Shown here: in pieces, positions 7,154 through 13,855 of the stretch
Layout of the letters: each line of letters opens with the position of its first letter
Position numbering within the stretch: the first letter of the stretch is position 1
Source: Bacteroidales bacterium
Lineage (GTDB): Bacteria; Bacteroidota; Bacteroidia; Bacteroidales; ML635J-15
DNA: 41,102 nucleotides
Direction of reading: 5' to 3'
NCBI GenBank assembly: GCA_017551515.1
Contig: JAFZLK010000097.1
Coordinates: forward strand, 1-41,102
Notes under the pieces: generated by a model
Told to the model about the DNA's origin: nothing
The model's input: the letters and a program-made list of their open reading frames with translations, nothing else
Databases searched by the model: none
Made by a program: the position numbers and the translations under genes

Positions 7154-8485
7154 TTATTGAAAAATTCTACTATTTGTTCGTATCATTAAATCGTAAAAAG
7201 ACTCTTTATATTTTTGTGAACATTTCCTTGGAGGAATGTCATTCACATCTAAATGTTCAATATCCATACATGATGTTAAAGTATCAAAATATTCTATCCT
7301 GCATCCTCCTCCACAAATGTATTTCAACTCACAGTCCTTGCATGGGCGAAGATTGTTTATATTTGATTTTTCGTGAATGATACGTGATAACTTTGCTATA
7401 TGTTCAAACGGAATGTTCTTTACATTTCCAATGCTTGGAACGGAAGGAATTCTAGAACAGAAAAAAACATCTCCATTTGCAGAAATAGATATTTCTCCGT
7501 AGATACAATTCTCCATTATTCGCCTTTGCCTCATTTTGCTAATAAAAGAATAATCAAATAAGTCTATTCCATAGTATTCCGAATATATTTTAGTAGTCAG
7601 TTCATTATACTTGGACTTTTCTTCTTCAGTTAGACTAATTTCCCTGCCTTCCAACATTTCTGTAGAAACCCTAATAAAAAAATTTTCACCGTAATATTTT
7701 GCTGTAAGGTTCTTTATAAATTCAACATAGTTGTGGATATTGTGTTCGAATTCTCTATCAAAAAATGGGGTAATAGCCACTATCACATTAACTCCAGTAG
7801 CAACAAAACGGTCAATAGTATCCAAAACCTTATTAAAAGCTCTTATACCTCTTACTTTTGCATTGGATTCTTCATCAAAGCCATCTATGCTAAATTGTAT
7901 AGAATAAATGCAAGGAGCCACTTCTTGAATCATATCAGGTCGCCACAATGTCCCGTTGGTAAGCAATTTTATTTTTAACCCCAAATCGTGAGCAAATTTA
8001 ATTATTTCAACTATATTTTTGTGCGTGGCAATTTCTCCGCCAGTAAAAGTAACATCAATGCCTCCAACCTTTTTGTAATTTGTTAAAACGGCGAATATTT
8101 CTTTCTTGGTTAATTCGTTTGTTAAAGCTACTCCCGCATTCATATAGCAATGCGGACACTTCATGTTGCAAGTATTTGTTATGTAAAAGTGTAATGATAG
8201 TTTGTCCACAAATGAAGGCTGGACATTTTTTTCTTCAAGGTGCTTAGCTTCTATTTGTATCAGAACATTTACATAGTCTTCCTTTGGACATTGAGTTATG
8301 GCTATTGCATCGCTTATGGCATGTTCTGTCAATGATTTAAAGAATTCTAATTGCTGTTTGTTGTCAAGGACAATCCAATTTGCAGTTTCACTGCATACTA
8401 TTAAATATTTATCCCTATACTGCCGTATGCACCATTCTGGAAAAACATACTGTTTGTTTGTATCTATAGTTTTACTGCGTTCCAT
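7154..8485 (-). CDS. Radical SAM/SPASM peptide-maturase-like protein
   Basis: 443 residues from the ATG at 8485. The frame extends to a TTG at 8596, but that part covers the attenuator hairpin and the end of the upstream peptide ORF. The first ~90 residues resemble a leader-binding (RRE/PqqD-type) region, which is inference from length and position. The radical SAM motif is CNMKCPHC (C106, C110, C113), followed by FTGGE. The C-terminal SPASM region has the expected Cys set: ENCIYGE, FFCSRIP, CKDCELKYICGGGC, and a final RKC. SPASM enzymes modify ribosomally made peptides or proteins, for example by thioether or other cross-links. Two tiny ORFs lie directly upstream (8739 and 8544), which is the typical layout of a RiPP cluster. 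No protease or ABC exporter gene is adjacent. Confidence 0.85.
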   Translation of the reverse strand: MERSKTIDTNKQYVFPEWCIRQYRDKYLIVCSETANWIVLDNKQQLEFFKSLTEHAISDAIAITQCPKEDYVNVLIQIEAKHLEEKNVQPSFVDKLSLHFYITNTCNMKCPHCYMNAGVALTNELTKKEIFAVLTNYKKVGGIDVTFTGGEIATHKNIVEIIKFAHDLGLKIKLLTNGTLWRPDMIQEVAPCIYSIQFSIDGFDEESNAKVRGIRAFNKVLDTIDRFVATGVNVIVAITPFFDREFEHNIHNYVEFIKNLTAKYYGENFFIRVSTEMLEGREISLTEEEKSKYNELTTKIYSEYYGIDLFDYSFISKMRQRRIMENCIYGEISISANGDVFFCSRIPSVPSIGNVKNIPFEHIAKLSRIIHEKSNINNLRPCKDCELKYICGGGCRIEYFDTLTSCMDIEHLDVNDIPPRKCSQKYKESFYDLMIRTNSRIFQ

Positions 8486-8492
8486 AATGTTT

Positions 8493-8539
8493 ATAGAAAA
8501 AAAAGAGGTCGTAAATAATTTATGAATACAACCTCTTTT
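8493..8539 (-). terminator. Terminator-like attenuator between peptide ORF and radical SAM gene
   Basis: A 13-bp stem with one mismatch (8501-8513 with 8527-8539; arms AAAAGAGGTYGTA) and a 13-nt loop, followed on the minus strand by a T-run at 8493-8500. It sits 4 bp after the 44-codon ORF and 7 bp before the radical SAM ATG. This placement would let the peptides be transcribed at high level with partial read-through into the enzyme gene, as is common in RiPP operons. Confidence 0.8.
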
Positions 8540-8543
8540 AGTT

Positions 8544-8678
8544 TTAGTATTCCCCGCCCCAATCAACGTTTGTACAACATCTGGTAAAACAACCAAATGC
8601 TAATGTCACATTAATTGCATCCGAATACTCAACAACTTCATACGATATTTCCATATCACATAACATTTTAATAGGCAT
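8544..8678 (-). CDS. Candidate RiPP precursor peptide with Cys-rich C-terminus
   Basis: 44 residues from the first true ATG (8678). The longer frame to 8738 begins with TTG and would run through a conserved upstream motif, so I reject it. The N-terminal part (MPIKMLCDMEISYEVVEYSD) is acidic and leader-like; the C-terminal part has hydrophobic and Cys-rich character, with GCFTRCC followed by an end in DWGGEY. It is followed directly by an attenuator and then the SPASM enzyme. I do not recognise a named family. That it is translated and modified is inference from layout and composition. Confidence 0.6.
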   Translation of the reverse strand: MPIKMLCDMEISYEVVEYSDAINVTLAFGCFTRCCTNVDWGGEY

Positions 8679-8701
8679 ATTTACAATTTTAACATTATTC
8701 A

Positions 8702-8718
8702 AGCAATGCCGAACAACT
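8702..8718 (-). promoter_or_regulatory. Conserved leader motif upstream of 44-codon ORF
   Basis: AGCAATGCCGAACAACT (plus-strand reading) differs at one base from 8888-8904, upstream of the other tiny ORF. At this copy the motif is the loop of a 7-bp inverted repeat (ATTCAAG...CTTGAAT, 8698-8724). It could be an operator, an RNA leader element or the scar of a gene duplication. Between this motif and the stop codon of the 33-codon ORF there are only 20 bp. Confidence 0.45.
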
Positions 8719-8738
8719 TGAATGTGCTGTATTAACAA

Positions 8739-8840
8739 TTAATCATCATAGTCGTATCCGTCTTCATCGTATTCTGCCCGAGCATCTTCATCGGGAATCA
8801 TCCAATCAAGAATTTCATCTGCATCTTCTGGTCCTATCAT
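8739..8840 (-). CDS. Tiny acidic ORF, possible second precursor peptide
   Basis: 33 residues, MIGPEDADEILDW near the start and ending in YDEDGYDYDD. It is strongly acidic with three Tyr in the C-terminal ten residues and has no Cys. It is too short for routine gene calling. The ATG at 8840 follows 48 bp after the conserved 17-nt motif (8888-8904) that also precedes the next tiny ORF. A -7 box lies at 8919-8926. It may be a peptide substrate of the SPASM enzyme, or a short leader or acidic partner protein. Coding status is supported only by position and composition. Confidence 0.45.
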   Translation of the reverse strand: MIGPEDADEILDWMIPDEDARAEYDEDGYDYDD

Positions 8841-8887
8841 TGTTTTAGATATTTAAAACAGGCATATTCACATACAACATTCAACCG

Positions 8888-8904
8888 AGCAATGCCAAAC
8901 AACT
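8888..8904 (-). promoter_or_regulatory. Conserved leader motif upstream of 33-codon ORF
   Basis: AGCAATGCCAAACAACT is the sister copy of 8702-8718 (16 of 17 bases identical). It lies between the -7 box at 8919 and the ATG at 8840, so it would be within the 5' leader of the transcript. Confidence 0.45.
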
Positions 8905-8918
8905 CAAATTGAAGCATA

Positions 8919-8926
8919 CAAAGGTA
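8919..8926 (-). promoter_or_regulatory. -7 box for the peptide/radical SAM cluster
   Basis: TACCTTTG on the minus strand is a full match to TAnnTTTG, about 80 bp upstream of the ATG at 8840. No convincing -33 TTTG was found. It is the best promoter candidate for the minus-strand cluster 8840-6933. Confidence 0.5.
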
Positions 8927-9000
8927 AGTATGATAATATGTTTTATAGGCGATTTGGCTGTATTCAATAATATTACAAAATTGTAATTAAAATTATTACA

Positions 9001-9204
9001 CTATTCATAATGCTTGAAGAAGTTATAGTCCAAGATTTTTGATATTCGTTGGAGTGTTGCAGTATTTATGTCTGGTTTGGAGAAAATTATGTACAAATGT
9101 TCTCTTGAGCATGGAATCTGCTTTGCCAGCCATGTCACCGAACGACCTTGTTCTTTCAGTTTTGCCTGTATTATCCGGCCTATATGTATTTCGCCATCGT
9201 CCAT
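9001..9204 (-). CDS. Small XRE-type helix-turn-helix regulator
   Basis: 67 residues from the ATG at 9204; the 10 preceding codons begin with TTG. The pattern IHIGRIIQAKLKEQGRSVTWLAKQIPCSREHLYIIFSKPDINTATLQRISKILDYNFF matches the short XRE/Cro-type regulators common in Bacteroidota, in which the recognition helix lies around SREHLYIIF. It is the only transcription regulator close to the RiPP-like cluster and has the same orientation, 75 bp upstream of the cluster's -7 box, so it could control it. No toxin partner is adjacent. Confidence 0.8.
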   Translation of the reverse strand: MDDGEIHIGRIIQAKLKEQGRSVTWLAKQIPCSREHLYIIFSKPDINTATLQRISKILDYNFFKHYE

Positions 9205-9283
9205 AAAAAAGCGTGAATCGTTTTGCTTGTACACTTATCATACCCAACTGGCTCGCCAAAGCCCCGTACTCTAATAAGCACAA

Positions 9284-9304
9284 AAAAATCCACGCCATAG
9301 CGTG
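9284..9304 (-). terminator. Orphan intrinsic terminator, minus strand
   Basis: CACGC-TATG-GCGTG (9291-9304) is followed on the minus strand by GATTTTTTTG. It has the form of a terminator, but no gene on the minus strand ends close upstream (the nearest is the WG-repeat gene, ending at 9680). It may mark a lost gene or a leader element of the XRE gene. Confidence 0.5.
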
Positions 9305-9679
9305 AACTTTTGCCACATATCCCTGAGTACTTAAATTTGGCGATTCGTTGGGTCAAGAATAAGAGCAAAGCTCAATTATTTGTTATATTTTAGTTTCTAA
9401 GTCATCATTTTGTTTTTATTCGGGACAAAGGTAAGGAAAAATGTAATATGGGCGTAATGAAGAAGATATATTTCGGGATTTTTATTGATATTCAATATTT
9501 CTTTTCGTCTTGCTCAATCTTGTACGCATTACCACAAAATCTGGAATCGTAACGGGTACAAAAACAAAACAGATGCTGAAACAAGTTCAGCATGACTTAG
9601 AAGAGAGAAAGTGCAAATCGTAAATCATTTGCATCTTGTCGGCAAATTCGTAAATCGTAAATCAAAAATCGTAAATCCC
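9305..9679. other. Gene-free stretch with short direct repeats
   Basis: I find no credible gene in this 375-bp stretch. At 9612-9678 a short phrase built on AATCGTAAATC is repeated about four times with irregular spacing, just after the stop codon of the WG-repeat gene. It is too irregular for a CRISPR array. Confidence 0.6.
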
Positions 9680-10495
9680 CTAGATTTTTCCTTCTGCGTA
9701 CCCCAATTTCACATCCAACTCGTAGTTGTACGACGAGCGATGACTATATCGACCTTTGGAATAAACCAACTTGTCCTCATATTTCTCGAAATCCTCATCT
9801 GGAACAAGTTTTCCGTCAATGGAAACGCATCCGTCGCGACCATCAAGAATTGCTCCGAGAGCCTCATCTGTATCAACAATTTCCGAGAACAAAATCTCAT
9901 CATACGATGGCATCACGCACTGCCCGTCCATTGTGAGAACACCGGACTTGCCATCCTGCACAAGCTCGAACATGCAGTCGTCGTACCACGAATGCCCGTC
10001 ATCGGCATGGGTTATATATATCGGCTGGAAAATAATCTCGTCCATATTGCAAGGAACAAGCAAACGACCTTTGCCGTCAAGCACCCCTTTCCTACCCGAT
10101 TTTGAAACGACAAAAAACTTATCAACGCATTGAATTTCATCATATTCAAATGAGCAAAGTGCTGTTCCCTTTCCATCGGGCAAAATAAGTCCCCACTTTC
10201 CACCAAGCATAGCGGTCACAGGAAATTTAGGCTTGTTAACCTTACCTGCAAAGCATCCCAAATGCTCGTACTTCGGCGGAACAAGCACCTCATCCTTCAC
10301 ATTTACAAGTTTTTCGCAACCATTTTCCTCCAATACATAATCCATCCAGTCGTAGTTGTCGCAGACATTGTAAAATGCAATTCGCGATGCTTCTACATCC
10401 TCATCAGGCAACTTGTTCGCCACTGCCGAATTATATTCGGCGTAAAGTTTCTGCATTTCAAGAAGTTGTTCCTTGTGTGCGTGCGGTTTTTCCAT
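9680..10495 (-). CDS. WG-repeat protein
   Basis: 271 residues from the ATG at 10495; the frame upstream of it begins with TTG. The N-terminal ~65 residues are helical and charged. WG-type beta repeats follow: GGKWGLILPDGKG, GRKGVLDGKGRLLVP, DGKSGVLTMDGQCVMP and GRDGCVSIDGKLVP, several followed by YDEI. WG repeats occur in Bacteroidota proteins as probable binding modules; no enzymatic function is known. No signal peptide is visible, so a cytoplasmic location is likely. It stands alone, divergent from hldD. Confidence 0.8.
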   Translation of the reverse strand: MEKPHAHKEQLLEMQKLYAEYNSAVANKLPDEDVEASRIAFYNVCDNYDWMDYVLEENGCEKLVNVKDEVLVPPKYEHLGCFAGKVNKPKFPVTAMLGGKWGLILPDGKGTALCSFEYDEIQCVDKFFVVSKSGRKGVLDGKGRLLVPCNMDEIIFQPIYITHADDGHSWYDDCMFELVQDGKSGVLTMDGQCVMPSYDEILFSEIVDTDEALGAILDGRDGCVSIDGKLVPDEDFEKYEDKLVYSKGRYSHRSSYNYELDVKLGYAEGKI

Positions 10496-10605
10496 TTTAT
10501 ACAAATTTGTTTCGAGCGCGAAAATATCAAATAAAGCTACTTCAACACCGACAAAGAAAAGTATTTATTAAAGTTGTAAAGTTAACAATTCCGCAAATAT
10601 TTGTT

Positions 10606-10613
10606 TAACTTTG
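10606..10613 (+). promoter_or_regulatory. -7 box of hldD
   Basis: TAACTTTG matches TAnnTTTG. It ends 17 bp before the ATG at 10631, giving a leader of about 10 nt. This supports the ATG at 10631 over the TTG at 10601 as the start. Confidence 0.6.
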
Positions 10614-10630
10614 CACAAAATTCAAAAGCG

Positions 10631-11590
10631 ATGATAGTAGTAACAGGAGCAGCAGGATTCATAGGCAGCAACTTGGCAGCCACGCTGATAGAACGCGGAT
10701 ACACCGACCTTGTATTGTCGGACGATTTTTCGCGCGAAAACAAAAAAGGCAACTTCGAGAACAAAAAGGTTAAGTTTGTCAACCGCGATGACTTTGCCGA
10801 CTGGCTCGATGCCAACCACAAGCAAGTGGAAACTATTTTCCACCTCGGCGCACGAACCGACACCACCGAATTCGACTTGTCGTTGCTTCTGAAAATGAAT
10901 ACCGAATACACCAAGATGCTTTGCGAGAAATGTTGTAAATATGGGATTCCATTCATATATGCATCATCGGCAGCAACTTACGGAATGGGCGAAAACGGCT
11001 TTTCGGACACTACCGACCCCAATATTCTGAAACCGCTCAACCCATACGGAATCTCAAAAAACGAGTTCGACAAATGGTTGCTAGCACAGGAACGCAAGCC
11101 GTTTTTCTGGGCAGGATTCAAGTTCTTCAATGTGTATGGACCAAACGAGTACCACAAAGGTCGCATGGCATCGGTTATAATGCACGCTTTCAACCAGATA
11201 AACGAAACTGGTATGCTCAAACTGTTCCGCTCACACCGTCCAGACTACGCCGATGGCGAACAGAGCCGCGACTTTGTGTATGTTAAGGATGTCGTTGATG
11301 TACTGATATACTTCATGGAAACTCGCAAGCACAGTGGCATTTACAACCTTGGCACAGGCAAAGCCCGTCCGTTCAACGACCTTGGCAAGGCGACTTTCGC
11401 AGCAATGGGACTTAAGCCCAACATAACCTACATCGACACTCCTGCCGACATTCGCGACAAGTACCAGTATTTCACCGAAGCCGACATTACATCGCTACGC
11501 AAAGCTGGCTATACCGCCGAATTCCACAGCCTCGAAGACGGTGTAAAAGACTATGTACAAAACTACCTTGCAGGACACAAATATAGATAA
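10631..11590 (+). CDS. hldD: ADP-L-glycero-D-manno-heptose 6-epimerase
   Basis: 319 residues. This is an extended short-chain dehydrogenase: GAAGFIGSNL is the NAD(P)-binding Rossmann motif, followed by SSAATYG and the catalytic Tyr-Lys in PYGISK. The family-typical stretch FKFFNVYGPNEYHKGRMAS and the RDFVYVKD segment identify HldD specifically. The enzyme inverts C6 of ADP-heptose for lipopolysaccharide inner-core synthesis in the cytoplasm. Twelve bases separate it from the downstream MeaB fusion gene, with which it may be co-transcribed although the functions are unrelated. Confidence 0.9.
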   Translation: MIVVTGAAGFIGSNLAATLIERGYTDLVLSDDFSRENKKGNFENKKVKFVNRDDFADWLDANHKQVETIFHLGARTDTTEFDLSLLLKMNTEYTKMLCEKCCKYGIPFIYASSAATYGMGENGFSDTTDPNILKPLNPYGISKNEFDKWLLAQERKPFFWAGFKFFNVYGPNEYHKGRMASVIMHAFNQINETGMLKLFRSHRPDYADGEQSRDFVYVKDVVDVLIYFMETRKHSGIYNLGTGKARPFNDLGKATFAAMGLKPNITYIDTPADIRDKYQYFTEADITSLRKAGYTAEFHSLEDGVKDYVQNYLAGHKYR

Positions 11591-11601
11591 AAACTTTTGC
11601 T

Positions 11602-13341
11602 ATGGAAGAACCTCTACTTTCGAAACCAGGGAACTACAAATCGCTCGTTGCATATCAAAAGGCAGAAGCAATATATGAGATTACATATTACTTCTGCAAT
11701 AAATATTTAAAAAAAGGAGACCGCACAATAGACCAGATGATTCAAGCCGCTCGTTCTGGAAAACAAAATATTGCAGAAGGAAGTGCCGCTGCGAGTACAT
11801 CAAGTAAAACAGAAATCTTCCTGAAAAATGTAGCAAAAGCCAGTTTAAAGGAACTTTTGGAAGATTATATAGATTATCTAAACACAAGAAATCTCAAAAT
11901 ATGGGAAAAAGGTTCTCCAGAATTTGAGGATATGCGAAAAAAAGGTGCAGAACACAGCGATGCTGACTATTTCATGAACATAGCAAAAAATAGTTCAGAC
12001 GAAACTATTGCTAACATGGCAATTATTCTCCTAAACCAAACCGATTACCTAATGTTTCGGCTGCTTGAAAGGTTAAGCAAGGATTTCCTTGAAAAAGGCG
12101 GTTTTGCAGAAAGGATGAAAAGAATGAGAATGGAAAGTAAAAAAGAAAATGCTTCTGCCACAACAAAAGATAGCGGCGTTAATTCAACTGCATCCAATGC
12201 CCCTAAAGGCTCTAACGCCCTTAACGCCACTATGGGGCAGAAACATTTCATAGGAGAAGTCGAAGAAAGCAAGGCCGACAATAGTGCACTTGCTGTAACC
12301 GATGGCGTATCGCAACCGCCACAGGTAAACCCGAACATTTCACGGTTTCGCAGGCACAAAGCCACTCATACTGCTGAAGAATACATTGATGGCATTCTGC
12401 GTTCCGACACCAACATACTCGGTCAGGCAATAACAATGGTAGAAAGTGTACGTCCAGAACACCAAGCCATTGCACAAAAGATAATTGAAGGTTGCCTGCC
12501 ACATTCTGGCAAATCCATACGAATTGGCATAACAGGAGTTCCTGGTGCAGGAAAAAGCACTTTCATCGAGGCACTTGGCGTAAAAATATGCGACCTGAAC
12601 CACAAACTGGCTGTTCTTGCCGTTGACCCGAGTAGTGAACGCAGCGGAGGTTCAATCCTTGGTGACAAAACCCGCATGGAACACCTTACCGCACACCCAA
12701 ACGCCTTTGTACGCCCTTCTCCGTCAGCAGGATCGCTAGGCGGAGTGGCACGCAAAACCCGTGAAACAATAATCCTCTGCGAAGCAGCAGGTTTCGACAC
12801 AATATTTGTGGAAACTGTTGGCGTTGGCCAGTCGGAAACCGCTGTACATAGTATGGTCGATTTCTTCCTGCTTCTACTTGTAACAGGTGCAGGTGACGAT
12901 CTTCAAGGTATTAAGCGCGGAATTATGGAAATGGCAGATGCAATTGCAATCACCAAAGCCGATGGCGAAAACATCACCCGTGCCGACCTCGCCAAAACGC
13001 AATACCAGAACGCACTACACCTTTTCCCAATGCCAAAATCGCGCTGGACACCAATAGCTACTACATGCTCGTCGCTTACAGGCGCGGGAATCATGAATAT
13101 CTGGGAAATGATAACCAAGTATGTCGCACATACAAACGCAAACGGATTTTTCGACTATAACCGCAACGAGCAGGCAAAATACTGGCTATACGAAACCATA
13201 AACGAGTCGATTCGCAACAGTTTCTTCCAAAACGAGAAAATAATTGCAAGCCTACCCGAATACGAACAAAAGGTACTAGACAACAAAATCAGCAGTTTCG
13301 TTGCCGCTAACGAACTATTAGCAAAATACTTTGAAAAATGA
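11602..13341 (+). CDS. meaB: Four-helix-bundle domain fused to MeaB-type GTPase
   Basis: 579 residues, well over the ~320-350 typical of MeaB. Residues 1 to about 175 are a four-helix-bundle domain of the 23S rRNA intervening-sequence-protein type (AARSGKQNIAEGSAAAS is diagnostic). A low-complexity linker rich in Ser, Asn and Ala follows (about 180-245). From about 250 on it is a complete MeaB/ArgK G3E-family P-loop GTPase: Walker A GVPGAGKST (about 312-320), DPSSERSGGSILGDKTRM, ETVGVGQSE, and TKADGEN. MeaB protects and reloads adenosylcobalamin-dependent methylmalonyl-CoA mutase. No mutase gene lies in the window. The fusion joint reads continuously with no sign of a frameshift. The next ATG overlaps its stop by 4 bp. 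Confidence 0.85.
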   Translation: MEEPLLSKPGNYKSLVAYQKAEAIYEITYYFCNKYLKKGDRTIDQMIQAARSGKQNIAEGSAAASTSSKTEIFLKNVAKASLKELLEDYIDYLNTRNLKIWEKGSPEFEDMRKKGAEHSDADYFMNIAKNSSDETIANMAIILLNQTDYLMFRLLERLSKDFLEKGGFAERMKRMRMESKKENASATTKDSGVNSTASNAPKGSNALNATMGQKHFIGEVEESKADNSALAVTDGVSQPPQVNPNISRFRRHKATHTAEEYIDGILRSDTNILGQAITMVESVRPEHQAIAQKIIEGCLPHSGKSIRIGITGVPGAGKSTFIEALGVKICDLNHKLAVLAVDPSSERSGGSILGDKTRMEHLTAHPNAFVRPSPSAGSLGGVARKTRETIILCEAAGFDTIFVETVGVGQSETAVHSMVDFFLLLLVTGAGDDLQGIKRGIMEMADAIAITKADGENITRADLAKTQYQNALHLFPMPKSRWTPIATTCSSLTGAGIMNIWEMITKYVAHTNANGFFDYNRNEQAKYWLYETINESIRNSFFQNEKIIASLPEYEQKVLDNKISSFVAANELLAKYFEK

Positions 13342-13850
13342 TTGGACAGGAAATAGTTTACAAGGCACTCGCCGACTTGAACATAAAATTTGAATACTAC
13401 GAATCGCCTCGCGACTTCTCATCCGAAGACGATGGCGCATTCTGGAAACGCATCGGTGCATGCAGATGCAAAAATCTGTTCATGCGCAACCACAAGGGAA
13501 ACCAGCACTACCTGCTCATTTCCGACTACTACCGCGACATAAACATCCACGCCATAGAGCACAAACTGAAACAAGGAAAACTTTCGTTCGCATCGCAGGA
13601 AAGAATAGACAAGTGGATTAAAGGTACTATTGGGGCAATTTCCGTCTTTTCGTTACTCAACGACACCGAAAACCACACCATTGCATTCATCGACAAGACA
13701 TTGCTAACCAAAGGACATCTAACCTTCCTGCCGAATCAACTTAATGCCTTGATTTCCATCAGCACAGAAGATTTTGTAAGAATACTTGATTATAGCGGAA
13801 ACAGGTACGAGTTTGTGGATTTGGAAGTAGCGGATGATATAGAAGCGTAA
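13338..13850 (+). CDS. ProX/YbaK-type aminoacyl-tRNA deacylase
   Basis: 170 residues. The pattern (KFEYYESPRDFSSEDD, CKNLFMRNHKGNQHYLL, GAISVFSLLND, HLTFLPNQLNALISIS, then DFVRIL) matches stand-alone editing-domain proteins of the YbaK/ProX superfamily. These hydrolyse mischarged Ala- or Cys-tRNA(Pro). The start overlaps the meaB-fusion stop (ATGA), so translation is coupled. It converges with the protease gene at 13856, leaving 5 bp between stop codons. Confidence 0.85.
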   Translation: MIGQEIVYKALADLNIKFEYYESPRDFSSEDDGAFWKRIGACRCKNLFMRNHKGNQHYLLISDYYRDINIHAIEHKLKQGKLSFASQERIDKWIKGTIGAISVFSLLNDTENHTIAFIDKTLLTKGHLTFLPNQLNALISISTEDFVRILDYSGNRYEFVDLEVADDIEA

Positions 13851-13855
13851 ATTTC

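Noticed and set aside
8486..8596. Longer N-terminus of the radical SAM protein
   Set aside because: TTG start, and it would include the attenuator hairpin and overlap the upstream peptide gene.
8679..8738. Longer form of the 44-codon ORF
   Set aside because: It starts with TTG immediately after the stop of the previous ORF and would have to translate the conserved 17-nt motif. The ATG at 8678 is better.
9001..9204. XRE gene as the antitoxin of a toxin-antitoxin pair
   Set aside because: No small partner gene is visible on either side.
9612..9678. AATCGTAAATC repeats as a small CRISPR or iteron array
   Set aside because: Irregular spacing, only about 65 bp, no associated gene.
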